Positions 27,210 to 35,685 of a stretch of DNA of 64,000 nt are shown here, in pieces. A model generated the notes under the pieces. The model did not search any database, had not been told where the DNA came from, and was given only the letters and a program-made list of their open reading frames with translations. The DNA is from Rhodopseudomonas palustris (GTDB lineage: Bacteria > Pseudomonadota > Alphaproteobacteria > Rhizobiales > Xanthobacteraceae). The stretch's first letter is position 1; every line of letters starts with the position of its first letter. The translations under genes were made by a program, and so were the position numbers. The DNA lies in NCBI GenBank assembly GCA_016215605.1, contig JACRJB010000056.1, positions 1 through 64,000 of the forward strand. Direction: 5' to 3'.

Positions 27210-28067
27210 ATGAAGAGGTTCATCGCGCTGGCGGCGCTGATGGTGGCGAGCACGGCGGCTCAGGCCGGAGACAGCTATTCGTTCGACATCGGCGGACGCA
27301 CGATCCGGATCGAGAAGCCGCGCGATTGCGACGACGCATCCTGCGTTTCGATCTCGATTCCCGGCGTCTACGAGTCCGGTCCGAAGCGTGGCAAGCGACC
27401 GCGGGTCGAGCCGGACGCCGCCGATGACGACATGCCCAGCAGCCAGAAGCCGGTGCAGGAGACCCGCAAGCCGCTCGGCCCGCCTCTGACCAAGGACAGC
27501 GCGGCCGGCAAGGAAACGGTCGAGCCGGCCAATGGCGTGACCAAGGTCGCGCCGCCGCCTGCGGCCGCAGCCACCGACAACCGCCCGCCCCAGGCGGCCA
27601 CGGTCGCGCCTACCAGCCGCGTGCCGGAACCCGCAGCGCCGGCGACAGCCGTTGCACCGCCCGCGACCGACACTGCACCGGCGAAGCGACCCGACCCGAT
27701 CGTCGCCGCTGCGCCGCCGTCGGCCCCCGCGCAGGACCAGGCCGCCGCCAACGCCGGCCCCGACAAGCTGTCGCCGCTGGGCGTCTGGCTGACCGAAGAG
27801 AAGGAAGGCAAGGTCCGGATCGAGCAGTGCGGCAGCAATCTCTGCGGCTATTCGGTCAACGCTAAATCGAACGAGAACGGCGAGAAGATCCTGATCAACA
27901 TGAAGCCCGGCGGCGACAACAAATGGACCGGCCGGATCCACGATCCGAAGAGCGGCAGCAATTACGACTCCACGATCGCGCTGAAGGGTCCCGACCGGCT
28001 GCGGGTTCAGGGCTGCGCCTTCGGCGGGATGTTCTGCGGCGGCCAGACCTGGAGTCGCATGAACTAA
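27210..28067 (+). CDS. Secreted DUF2147-domain protein with long Pro/Ala linker
   Basis: 285 residues. A signal peptide (MKRFIALAALMVASTAAQA) is followed by a conserved-looking segment with a Cys pair (CDDASC, about 41-46), a Pro/Ala-rich linker (about 70-190), and a C-terminal DUF2147-like domain: GVWLTEEKEGKVRIEQCGSNLCGY, then KWTGRIHDPKSGSNY and a final Cys pair (CAFGGMFCGGQTW). DUF2147 proteins are lipocalin-like periplasmic beta barrels of unknown role. AGGAGG lies before the ATG. It probably works in the periplasm. Confidence 0.82.
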   Translation: MKRFIALAALMVASTAAQAGDSYSFDIGGRTIRIEKPRDCDDASCVSISIPGVYESGPKRGKRPRVEPDAADDDMPSSQKPVQETRKPLGPPLTKDSAAGKETVEPANGVTKVAPPPAAAATDNRPPQAATVAPTSRVPEPAAPATAVAPPATDTAPAKRPDPIVAAAPPSAPAQDQAAANAGPDKLSPLGVWLTEEKEGKVRIEQCGSNLCGYSVNAKSNENGEKILINMKPGGDNKWTGRIHDPKSGSNYDSTIALKGPDRLRVQGCAFGGMFCGGQTWSRMN

Positions 28068-28101
28068 CGGGATCTTGGCTCGACAACCTGATCCAAAATC
28101 A

Positions 28102-28130
28102 AAGGGCCCTGCCGTCTCGGCAGGGCCCTT
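28102..28130. terminator. Bidirectional terminator between convergent genes
   Basis: A perfect 13-bp stem (AAGGGCCCTGCCG / CGGCAGGGCCCTT, loop TCT) lies between the DUF2147 stop and the cupin stop. The minus-strand side is followed by TGATTTTGG; the plus side by GATCC. It probably serves both directions, more strongly the minus one. Confidence 0.75.
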
Positions 28131-28154
28131 GATCCATTGACGCAGAAGCTCCCG

Positions 28155-28562
28155 TCAGGCTGATGGAGTCACAGCATAATCGGCATCGCTGACCTGTTCC
28201 ATCCAGGTCGCGAAGCTGCCGTCGAGCGCTTCCTGCATCGCAATGTGGGTCATGCCGTTGGTCGGCGATGCGCCGTGCCAGTGCTTCTCGCCTGGCGGTA
28301 TCCAGACCACGTCGCCGGCCCGGATCTCCCGCACCGGCCCGCCTTCGGTCTGGACCCGGCCGACGCCGGTGACGACGTACAGCGTCTGGCCGAGCGGGTG
28401 GGTATGCCAGGCCGTGCGTGCGCCCGGCTCGAACGCCACCCGGGTCGCCGCCAACCGCGCCGGCGCGGGAGCCGAGACGATCGGGTCCTGCCACACCGTC
28501 CCGGTAAAATAGTCCGAAGGCGCCCGCTGCGTCGGCCGCGAACCGGCTGCAAAGATATCCAT
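28155..28562 (-). CDS. Small cupin, resembling bacterial hydroxynitrile-lyase-type cupins
   Basis: 135 residues, one cupin domain. The metal motif TAWHTHPLGQTLYVV (two His plus Gln) and the later GEKHWHGA (third His) are those of the small Mn-cupins such as Granulicella GtHNL, which also share the YFTGTVWQDP and ALDG...WMEQVSD blocks. That enzyme cleaves mandelonitrile, but the natural role of such proteins is unknown, so I call only the fold. It is 16 bp after the RraA-like gene and is co-transcribed with it. Confidence 0.82.
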   Translation of the reverse strand: MDIFAAGSRPTQRAPSDYFTGTVWQDPIVSAPAPARLAATRVAFEPGARTAWHTHPLGQTLYVVTGVGRVQTEGGPVREIRAGDVVWIPPGEKHWHGASPTNGMTHIAMQEALDGSFATWMEQVSDADYAVTPSA

Positions 28563-28578
28563 GTTTCGATCCCCTGGG

Positions 28579-29292
28579 TTAGGCCTTGCCGGCCTTCTCC
28601 TTGAACGCGGCATAGCGAGCCTTGGTTTCGGCGTTCATCGGATACAGGCCGGGCAGCACCGCGCCGTTGTTGACCTCCTCGACGATCCAGCCCTCCATCC
28701 GCTCCTGCTCCGGGCCTTCGGCCAGCACGTGGTCGAGCAGCGCCTGCGGGATCAGCACCGCGCCGTCCTGGTCGGCGACGATGACGTCCTTCGGGAACAC
28801 CGCGACTCCGCCGCAGCCGATCGGTTCGCCCCAGCCGACGAAGGTCAGCCCTGCCACCGACGGCGGCGCCGCGGCGCCGTTGCACCACACCGGCAGGCCG
28901 GTGCCGAGCACGCCTTCGAGATCGCGGACCACGCCGTCGGTCACCAGCGCGGTGATGCCGCGCTTCACCATCCGCGCGCACAGGATGTCGCCGAACACGC
29001 CGGCGTCGCTGACGCCCATCGAGTCGATCACGGCGATGCAGCCTTCCGGCATCGCCTCGATCGCCGCGCGGGTGGAGATCGGCGACGCCCAGGATTCCGG
29101 CGTCGCGAGGTCTTCGCGCGCCGGCACGAAGCGCAGCGTGAACGCTTCGCCGACCAGCCGCGGCTGCCCCGGGCGCAACGGCCGCGCGCCACGCAGCCAG
29201 ACATTGCGCAGCCCCTTCTTCAACAACACCGTGGTGATGGTCGCGGTCGAGACACGCGCGAGGGTGGCAATGGCTTCCGGGGTCAGTGACAT
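28579..29292 (-). CDS. RraA-family protein (likely 4-hydroxy-4-methyl-2-oxoglutarate-type aldolase)
   Basis: 237 residues. The RraA fold shows LTFVGWGEPIG, CARMVKRGITALVTDGVVRDLEGV and the C-terminal AKARYAAFKEK. The RD in VVRDLE is the residue pair that marks class II pyruvate aldolases, which suggests metabolic activity rather than RNase E regulation. The start at 29292 (MSLTPEAIATL) has AAGGAG; the frame extends upstream without a better start. It is followed by the cupin in a two-gene operon, facing away from pxpBCA. Confidence 0.8.
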   Translation of the reverse strand: MSLTPEAIATLARVSTATITTVLLKKGLRNVWLRGARPLRPGQPRLVGEAFTLRFVPAREDLATPESWASPISTRAAIEAMPEGCIAVIDSMGVSDAGVFGDILCARMVKRGITALVTDGVVRDLEGVLGTGLPVWCNGAAAPPSVAGLTFVGWGEPIGCGGVAVFPKDVIVADQDGAVLIPQALLDHVLAEGPEQERMEGWIVEEVNNGAVLPGLYPMNAETKARYAAFKEKAGKA

Positions 29293-29455
29293 GGACACGC
29301 AGCTCCTTGTGAGATTGGCGCCGCATCTTGCTGGCGCGACCTTCGCCGTCAAGTCGCCACCCGCGCTCGGCAGCCCATCGTGAAACGACTGATCATCACA
29401 GTTTATCGCGCGTTCCGACGGGAGATTATCGCTAACAGCATGAGTAGGAAGTGAT

Positions 29456-29489
29456 TTTCAGACCCGCGAAAAACGCGCTATGTCTGAAA
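29456..29489. promoter_or_regulatory. Inverted repeat TTTCAGAC-N18-GTCTGAAA upstream of pxpBCA
   Basis: Perfect 8-bp arms at 29456-29463 and 29482-29489 enclose a CGCG-AAAAA-CGCG inner stem. It lies 24 bp before the pxpB start, in the gap between the divergent RraA-like and pxpB genes. It could be an operator or, if transcribed, a 5'-leader stem-loop. Confidence 0.55.
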
Positions 29490-29513
29490 CCGTGCTGATG
29501 AGATCAGAGGGAC

Positions 29514-30242
29514 ATGGCGCTCACCATTCCACGCATGCTGCCGAGCGGCGATGCCGCAATCACGGTCGAGTTCGCCCGCGAGATCAGCGACGCCGCCAAT
29601 CAGCGCGTGCTCGCCCTCGACCGCATGCTGACCGCGCACGCGATCGCCGGCATCCGCGAGACCGTGCCGACCTATCGATCGCTGCTGGTGCACTACGATC
29701 CCGAACAGATCGGCTTCGATGCGCTGGCGCAGCAGCTCACCACCCTGGCGCAATCGCCCATCGCGAACGACTCGACCGCCAGGCGGCACTGGCGGATTCC
29801 GGTGTGTTACGGCGGCGAGCACGGCATCGATCTCGAGGACGCCGCGGCCACGCTGAAGATGACGCCGGACGATCTCGTCGCGCGTCATGCCGGCGGCGAC
29901 TATCGCGTCGCGATGATCGGCTTCACGCCGGGATGGTCGTATCTGTCCGGCCTCGATCCGGCGCTCGCCGTACCGCGGCGGCAAGCGCCGCGCCTGCTCA
30001 CACCCGCGGGCACGATTTCGATCGGCGGGGTGCAGACCGGCGTGCAGTGCCTGCCCGGACCGAGCGGCTGGCATCTGCTCGGCCGCACGCCGGTGCGAAC
30101 CTATCAGCTGCATCGCGACCCGATCTTTCTGCTGGAACCCGGCGACGCGATCAGCTTCAACCGGATCGACGCCAAGCAGTTCGACGAGCAGGATCGCGCC
30201 GCCGAGCATGGCGAACTCATCGCCGAGCTGGAGCTGTCATGA
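29514..30242 (+). CDS. pxpB: 5-Oxoprolinase subunit PxpB
   Basis: 242 residues of the KipI/AHS1 type. With PxpA and PxpC it forms the prokaryotic ATP-dependent 5-oxoprolinase, which recycles pyroglutamate to glutamate. The core [22 protein letters not shown] and [22 protein letters not shown] are intact. An AGAGG site precedes the ATG. Its stop overlaps the pxpC start by 4 bp. Confidence 0.93.
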   Translation: MALTIPRMLPSGDAAITVEFAREISDAANQRVLALDRMLTAHAIAGIRETVPTYRSLLVHYDPEQIGFDALAQQLTTLAQSPIANDSTARRHWRIPVCYGGEHGIDLEDAAATLKMTPDDLVARHAGGDYRVAMIGFTPGWSYLSGLDPALAVPRRQAPRLLTPAGTISIGGVQTGVQCLPGPSGWHLLGRTPVRTYQLHRDPIFLLEPGDAISFNRIDAKQFDEQDRAAEHGELIAELELS

Positions 30243-31246
30243 GCCTGTTGGTGGTCGACAGCGTCGGACCCGCGACGTCCGTGCAGGACGCGGGCCGTCA
30301 CGGCGCGCAACGTTACGGTCTGACGCCGAGCGGCGCGATGGATCGTCTGTCGCTGGCCGCGGCCAATACGCTGGTCGGCAACGCGCCGTTCGCCGCCGCC
30401 ATCGAGCTCGGACCGCTCGGCGCGACCTTCACCGCACGTGGCGGCGCGGTGCGCCTGGCGCTGACCGGCGCGGAGCGTCCGGCTGCTGTTCACGGCGAAC
30501 CGATCGCACTCTACGAATCGTTCGTGCTTGCCGACGGCGAAACTCTGACGCTCGGCATCGCGCGCAGCCACGTCTTCAGCTATCTGGCGATCGCCGGCGG
30601 GATCGGCGGCGAACCGATGTTTGGCAGCCTCGCCGTCAACGCCCGCGCCGGCCTCGGCAGTCCCTACCCGCGACCGCTGCAAGCCGGCGACACGATTCCG
30701 GCGCAGCCCGCGTCGAGCGCCGCCGAACGCAGCCTCGATCTGCCGAAGCCGCCCGACGGGCCGATCCGCGTCGTGCTCGGCCCGCAGGACGACGAGTTCG
30801 GCGATGCGGTGGCGGCGTTCCTCGGCGGCGAGTGGAAGGTCTCGGCGACCAGCGACCGGATGGGCTACCGGCTGGACGGTCCCGAGATCCGACATCTGCA
30901 CGGCCACAACATCGTCTCCGATGGCACCGTCGACGGCAGCATTCAGGTTCCCGGCAGCGGCCAACCGATCGTGCTGATGCCCGACCGCGGCACCAGCGGC
31001 GGCTACCCGAAGATCGCGACCGTGATCACCGCCGATCTCGGTCGCCTGGCGCAGCTCCAGCCCGGCCGGCCGTTCCGGTTCCAGGCGGTGAGCATCGACG
31101 ACGCGCAGGCTGCGTATCGCGGGCTGGCGAAGCTGATCCGCGCCCTGCCCGATCGTCTGCAGGACGCGCAGCAGGGCACGCTCGATCTCGACGCGCTGTT
31201 CACCGCGAATGTCGCAGGCGCCGCCACCAATGCGCTGGACTCCTGA
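30239..31246 (+). CDS. pxpC: 5-Oxoprolinase subunit PxpC (KipA type)
   Basis: 335 residues with the AHS2 domain: [22 protein letters not shown] at the start, then [11 protein letters not shown] and the C-terminal [16 protein letters not shown]. The start ATG (30239) overlaps the pxpB stop as ATGA. The same domain occurs in urea amidolyases, but the free-standing B-C-A order indicates 5-oxoprolinase. Confidence 0.93.
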   Translation: MSLLVVDSVGPATSVQDAGRHGAQRYGLTPSGAMDRLSLAAANTLVGNAPFAAAIELGPLGATFTARGGAVRLALTGAERPAAVHGEPIALYESFVLADGETLTLGIARSHVFSYLAIAGGIGGEPMFGSLAVNARAGLGSPYPRPLQAGDTIPAQPASSAAERSLDLPKPPDGPIRVVLGPQDDEFGDAVAAFLGGEWKVSATSDRMGYRLDGPEIRHLHGHNIVSDGTVDGSIQVPGSGQPIVLMPDRGTSGGYPKIATVITADLGRLAQLQPGRPFRFQAVSIDDAQAAYRGLAKLIRALPDRLQDAQQGTLDLDALFTANVAGAATNALDS

Positions 31247-31272
31247 GCGACGAATTGCAGAGGACCACGAAG

Positions 31273-32037
31273 ATGAAGATCGATCTGAATTGCGACCTCG
31301 GCGAAGGCTTCGGCGCGTGGACGATGGGCGACGACGCGGCGATGATGCGCATCGCCACCAGCGTCAACGTCGCCTGCGGCTTTCACGCCGGCGATCCCGA
31401 CATCATGCACAAGACCGTCGCGATGGCGAAAGCGCATGGCGTGTCGATCGGAGCCCACCCCGGCTTTCGCGATCTGCACGGCTTCGGCCGCCGCCCGGTG
31501 CCCGGCATCACCGCCGCCGAGATCGAAAATCTCGTCGCCTATCAGATCGGCGCGCTGCAGGCGGTCGCCTCGCTCGCCGGACACAAGGTCACTCACGTCA
31601 AGGCGCACGGCGCGCTGTCCAACGTCGCCTGCGAGGACGACATGACGGCGCGCGCGATCGCCGCGGCGATCAAGGCGGTCGATCCGAAGCTGATCTTCGT
31701 GGTGCTGGCGAATTCGAAGCTGGTCGATGCCGGCGAAGCGGCCGGCCTGCCGTTGGTCCACGAGGTGTTCGCCGACCGCGCCTATGAGGACGACGGCAAT
31801 CTGGTGTCGCGCAAGAAACCGGGCGCGGTGCTGCACGACCCGGCCGCGATCGCCGATCGCGTGCTGCGGATGGCGCAGGACGGCGCCGTGGTGTCGGTCA
31901 CCGGCAAGGTGATCAAGATGCGGACCGACACCGTCTGCATTCACGGCGACACCGCCGGCGCCGTCGACATCGCCCGCGGCGTCAGGAGCAAGCTCGAGCA
32001 GAGCGGCATCACGGTTGAGCCGTTCGCCCGGCCCTGA
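31273..32037 (+). CDS. pxpA: 5-Oxoprolinase subunit PxpA (LamB/YcsF)
   Basis: 254 residues. The signature [16 protein letters not shown] at the N-terminus, [10 protein letters not shown] and the GAHPGFRD motif are complete; VCIHGDT is the usual C-terminal element. It belongs to the TIM-barrel polysaccharide-deacetylase-like fold and is the third subunit of 5-oxoprolinase. It follows pxpC by 26 bp and converges on the hydrolase gene at 32054, only 16 bp away. Confidence 0.93.
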   Translation: MKIDLNCDLGEGFGAWTMGDDAAMMRIATSVNVACGFHAGDPDIMHKTVAMAKAHGVSIGAHPGFRDLHGFGRRPVPGITAAEIENLVAYQIGALQAVASLAGHKVTHVKAHGALSNVACEDDMTARAIAAAIKAVDPKLIFVVLANSKLVDAGEAAGLPLVHEVFADRAYEDDGNLVSRKKPGAVLHDPAAIADRVLRMAQDGAVVSVTGKVIKMRTDTVCIHGDTAGAVDIARGVRSKLEQSGITVEPFARP

Positions 32038-32053
32038 CGCCTCGTCGAAACTG

Positions 32054-32908
32054 CTAATCGCCGATCAACCCGACCAGTTCGGCCGTCAGCGCGCCGTCGG
32101 CGCTGGCGAGTTCATCGAGCATCGAAAAGTGATGATGCCCGGGCAGCGTTCGCAGGCGGACCGACAGTCCGAACCGGTGCGCCAGCTCGGCATAGTCGGC
32201 GGATTGCCGCTGCAACTCGGGCAGTTCGTCGCCACCGACGGTGAGGCATTGCGGCGCCGCGCCGGCATGCAGGCGGCGGAGCGGGCTGAGACTCTCGACC
32301 TCCCGCCGGTCCAGCTGCAGCAGATCGTTGATGTAGCAATGCGCGATCGGCTCGAGATCGAAGATGCCGCTGATGCACAACGCGCCGCTGACCGACGAAC
32401 GGGCGCTGGCGAGCGAGGCCAGGTGTCCGCCCGCGGACCAGCCGCCGACCACCAGCCGGGTCCGGTCGAATGCGAAGCGATCGGCATCGGCGCCGAGCAC
32501 ATCGAGCGCCTGATCGATCTCGACGACGATCTCCGCCAATCGCGCGGCCGGCGCCAGCGTGTAGCCGACCACGGCGACGTCGATGCCGCGCGCGTTCGGC
32601 CCGTCCGCCACGAAGGAAAACATCTCCTTGGCGTTGCGCTGCCAATAGCCGCCGTGCAGGAACACGAACAGCGGCGCGCCGGCAACCCCGGAGGAGAAGT
32701 AGTCGAGCGACGTCCGCTCCTTGTCGGCATAGGCGATGTCGAGGCGCGCGCCGGGCGCCGCGCGCCGAACCGCGCTGCGCTCACGCCACTGCGCCAGCCA
32801 TTGCGGACTGTCGACGACGGCCGCGCTGTTATTGTAGGCCGCGTCGAGGGTCGCGCGGTCCATGCCGCGGAAGACCACCGGCGCCTTGTCACTCGCTGCA
32901 ACTTGCAT
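32054..32908 (-). CDS. Alpha/beta hydrolase, arylformamidase (AFMID)-like
   Basis: 284 residues. The oxyanion motif HGGYWQ, the nucleophile GWSAGG (Ser about 154) and a C-terminal His in LPGHHHFSM form an esterase-type triad. The HGGYW form is typical of kynurenine formamidase (AFMID) relatives, which hydrolyse N-formyl amides or aryl esters. It starts one base before the end of the ABC ATPase gene region and is the last gene of the ABC operon, so it probably acts on the imported compound. Kynurenine is only one possible substrate. Confidence 0.82.
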   Translation of the reverse strand: MQVAASDKAPVVFRGMDRATLDAAYNNSAAVVDSPQWLAQWRERSAVRRAAPGARLDIAYADKERTSLDYFSSGVAGAPLFVFLHGGYWQRNAKEMFSFVADGPNARGIDVAVVGYTLAPAARLAEIVVEIDQALDVLGADADRFAFDRTRLVVGGWSAGGHLASLASARSSVSGALCISGIFDLEPIAHCYINDLLQLDRREVESLSPLRRLHAGAAPQCLTVGGDELPELQRQSADYAELAHRFGLSVRLRTLPGHHHFSMLDELASADGALTAELVGLIGD

Positions 32909-32909
32909 G

Positions 32910-33728
32910 TCAGGAATCCGCCGTTGCCGCGACCGGCCGACTGCCGCCGATGTGACTGGTCAGTCGCCGCGTCACGTCGCGGCGCAGCGCGTTGAACTCG
33001 ACCGAGGCGACGTCGCGGGGACGCGGCAGGTCGACCTCGACCTCGCAGTCGATCCGGCCGGGGCCGGCCGTCATCACGACCACCCGATCGGCGAGCAGAA
33101 CCGCCTCCTCCACCGAATGCGTCACGAAGATCACCGTCAGCTTGGTGGTGCGCCACAGCTCGATCAGTTCCTCCTGCAGCGCGCTGCGCGTCAACGCGTC
33201 GAGCGCGCCGAACGGCTCGTCCATCAGCAGGATGTCGGCGTCGTTCGCCAGAACGCGGGCAATCGCGACGCGCTGCTTCATGCCGCCGGAGAGCTGGTGC
33301 GGATAGCGATCGGCAAACGCCGTCAGCCCGACCATCGCCATGAACTTCTCGGTCAGCTTCGCCACTTCCTTCGGCGCGATCCGGCGATGGCTCGGCCCGA
33401 ACCCGATGTTCTGCTCGACCGTGAGCCACGGAAACAGCGCGTAGTCCTGAAACACCATGCCGCGATCGGGGCCCGGCCCGTCGACCTCGCAGCCGTAGAC
33501 CGCGACCGAGCCCTGGGTGGCCTGCTCGAACCCGGCGACGATCCGCAGCAAGGTCGACTTGCCGCAGCCGGATGCGCCGAGCAGGCAGATGAACTCGCCC
33601 TTTCGCACCGTCAGATTGGCGCCGCGCAGCGCCTCGACCGGACCGTTCGACGCGTCGTAGACCTTGCCGAGATCGCGGACCTCGAGGATCACCGGGGCTG
33701 CGCCGCGGCTGGCAGTAGGATCAAGCAT
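32910..33728 (-). CDS. ABC transporter ATPase (nitrate/sulfonate/taurine family)
   Basis: 272 residues. Walker A GASGCGKST, signature LSGGMKQR, Walker B ILLMDEPFGALD and the switch THSVEEA are all intact. It energises the permease encoded immediately upstream. The start at 33728 lies inside the permease stop region (8-bp overlap), so the longer frame to 33791 is rejected. The one-base gap to the hydrolase gene supports a single operon. Confidence 0.92.
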   Translation of the reverse strand: MLDPTASRGAAPVILEVRDLGKVYDASNGPVEALRGANLTVRKGEFICLLGASGCGKSTLLRIVAGFEQATQGSVAVYGCEVDGPGPDRGMVFQDYALFPWLTVEQNIGFGPSHRRIAPKEVAKLTEKFMAMVGLTAFADRYPHQLSGGMKQRVAIARVLANDADILLMDEPFGALDALTRSALQEELIELWRTTKLTVIFVTHSVEEAVLLADRVVVMTAGPGRIDCEVEVDLPRPRDVASVEFNALRRDVTRRLTSHIGGSRPVAATADS

Positions 33729-34620
33729 GGTGCTGCGGACTCCAGCGCAGGAAGTAGTTGCTGAGCAGCACCAGCAGCCGGTCCGAGACAAACCCGGTGA
33801 CGCCGATGATGATCATGCCGGTGATGACGAGGTCGGTGCGCGACAGCGTGCGGCCGTCCATGATCACGGCGCCGAGCCCTTCCGGCACGCCGGTCATCTC
33901 GCCGACCACGATCAGGATCCACGCGAAGCTCGCGCCGAGCCGCAGGCCGTTGAAGATGCTGGGCAGCGCCGCCGGCAGCACCACCGCGCGAAACAATTGC
34001 GGTCCGCGGCAGCCCAGCATTCCGGCCGCCTCGAACAACCGCGCATCGACGGATTTCACCCCGAACACCGTGTTCAGCAGGATCGGATAGAACGCGCCGA
34101 GAAACACCAGAAACACCGCCGATTTCGGCCCCAGCCCGAAGAAGATCATCGACAGCGGCAGCCACGCGGTCACCGGGATCGGCCGCAGCAGCGACAGCGT
34201 CGGATCGAGCATCGCCCGCAGCAGCGGAATCCGGCCGATCATCAGGCCGAGCGGAATGCCGACCAGCGCGGCGCAGAAGAACCCGCCATAGACCCGCTGC
34301 ACCGATTTCCAGAAATGGATCGGCAGGCTGCCGCTGTAGGCGTCGTCGTAGATTCCGCCGAACGCGAAATCCCACATCATCACCGCGACGCCGGACGGCA
34401 GCGGCACCAGCCGCGTCCCGGTCCAGCGCACCAGCACGTCCCACAGCAGCAACAGGCCGAGCGGCACGACGACGGCGAGCGCGACCGCGCGCAACCGCGG
34501 GCCGAGCGAGCGCCCGCGGCCACGCGTGGCGACACGAGCCGGTGCGGTGGGGGCCGTGGCGACGGAAGCGGTCGCCACGGCTCGATCCAATTGCGGGGAC
34601 ACGGTGCCTTGCAGACTCAT
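33721..34620 (-). CDS. ABC transporter permease (SsuC/TauC family)
   Basis: 299 residues. After a basic cytoplasmic tail of about 45 residues come six hydrophobic segments. The EAA loop that contacts the ATPase reads EAAGMLGCRGPQLFRAVVLPAALP. It forms the membrane channel with the binding protein encoded 7 bp upstream and the ATPase downstream. The substrate class is aliphatic sulfonate, taurine, nitrate or thiamin-precursor-like; not decidable from this gene. Confidence 0.9.
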   Translation of the reverse strand: MSLQGTVSPQLDRAVATASVATAPTAPARVATRGRGRSLGPRLRAVALAVVVPLGLLLLWDVLVRWTGTRLVPLPSGVAVMMWDFAFGGIYDDAYSGSLPIHFWKSVQRVYGGFFCAALVGIPLGLMIGRIPLLRAMLDPTLSLLRPIPVTAWLPLSMIFFGLGPKSAVFLVFLGAFYPILLNTVFGVKSVDARLFEAAGMLGCRGPQLFRAVVLPAALPSIFNGLRLGASFAWILIVVGEMTGVPEGLGAVIMDGRTLSRTDLVITGMIIIGVTGFVSDRLLVLLSNYFLRWSPQHHA

Positions 34621-34627
34621 GTCGGGC

Positions 34628-35581
34628 TCACGAGGCCGAAATGGCTTTGACGAAGCTCGGATCGATGAAGGTCTTGTAGTCGGGCAGTTGCCGGATCTGC
34701 TTCTTGGCCAGCATCTGGGTGCCGTAGTAATTGGCCTGCTTCAGGAACAGATCGTCGATGTTCCAGGTCAGTTCGACGTTCGGCGCCGCCTGTTCGATCG
34801 ACGGCTTCTGCTGCCCGAGCTTCTGCATCGCCATCGCGACGAAGGCTTCGCGATCGCTCATCGCGAATTCGCTGGCCTTGCGATGGATCTTCAGCAGCGT
34901 GCGGATCAGCTCCGGGTCCTTCTCGATCAGTTCGCGGCGCGTGCTCAGCACCATGTTGAGCGAGCCGGTCGGCGTCGAATACGGATATTCGACGATCTTG
35001 CCGACGCCGTTGGCGAGGCTGATGCCGGCCGCGGGCTCGGCGCCGACATAGGCGTCGATGTCGCCGCGCGCGAGCGCCGGCGCCATGTCGCTGAACGAGA
35101 CGCGGACGGCTTCGACGTCCTTGATGGTCATGCCCTCGGCGGTGAGCCGGTCGAGGATCACCACCTCCTGGGTCGAGCCCGGCCAGATCGCCAGCTTCTT
35201 GCCCTTGAGGTCCTTGATGCTGTTGATGCCCGAATTCTTGCCCGCCACCACGGCCATGCCGCGGTTGCAGGCGGCGCCGACCACCACCACCGGTTCGCCA
35301 TTGGCGCCGCCGAGCGTGGCCGCCGCCAGGCCGAAGATGCCGAAGTCGACCGATCCCGTGACTACCGCGTTCTTGCCGTCGGTCGGGCTCTCGAACGGGA
35401 TCACCTCGATCTTGAAGCCGGCCGGCGCGAACTTCTCGTAGAAATACGGCGTGATGCCGTGGATCAGCTTGAGCGTGCCGATCTTGATGACCCGCTCTTC
35501 TGCGGAGGCACGCAGGCTGGTCGAGCCGAGCGCGGTCGCGACGGCTACGAGGCGGATGAAATGGCGTCTGGTCGTCTGCAT
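34628..35581 (-). CDS. ABC substrate-binding protein (NMT1/THI5-like), Tat signal
   Basis: 317 residues. The N-terminus MQTTRRHFIRLVAV has a twin-arginine motif and a hydrophobic core ending near ASA, so export by Tat is likely. The body is the SsuA/NMT1 fold: IKIGTLKLIHGITPYFYEKF, then DFGIFGLAAATLG and DIDAYVGAEPAAG. GAGGAACG precedes the ATG at 35581; a longer frame upstream is not needed. First gene of the four-gene operon, divergent from a LysR gene. Confidence 0.88.
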   Translation of the reverse strand: MQTTRRHFIRLVAVATALGSTSLRASAEERVIKIGTLKLIHGITPYFYEKFAPAGFKIEVIPFESPTDGKNAVVTGSVDFGIFGLAAATLGGANGEPVVVVGAACNRGMAVVAGKNSGINSIKDLKGKKLAIWPGSTQEVVILDRLTAEGMTIKDVEAVRVSFSDMAPALARGDIDAYVGAEPAAGISLANGVGKIVEYPYSTPTGSLNMVLSTRRELIEKDPELIRTLLKIHRKASEFAMSDREAFVAMAMQKLGQQKPSIEQAAPNVELTWNIDDLFLKQANYYGTQMLAKKQIRQLPDYKTFIDPSFVKAISAS

Positions 35582-35651
35582 GGCGTTCCTCGCTGCGCTG
35601 TCCCGGCGAGCCAACTGTAGGTGCAACGCAACAACAGAAGAAATTTATTGT

Positions 35652-35668
35652 TTATATCGGTTTCATAA
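35652..35668. promoter_or_regulatory. Candidate LysR-type box (TTAT-N9-ATAA)
   Basis: TTATATCGGTTTCATAA has 4-bp inverted arms and T-N11-A spacings, in an unusually AT-rich 104-bp gap between the LysR start and the binding-protein start. It lies 17 bp upstream of the LysR ATG. Confidence 0.35.
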
Positions 35669-35685
35669 GCTGGCTTAATAGAGCA

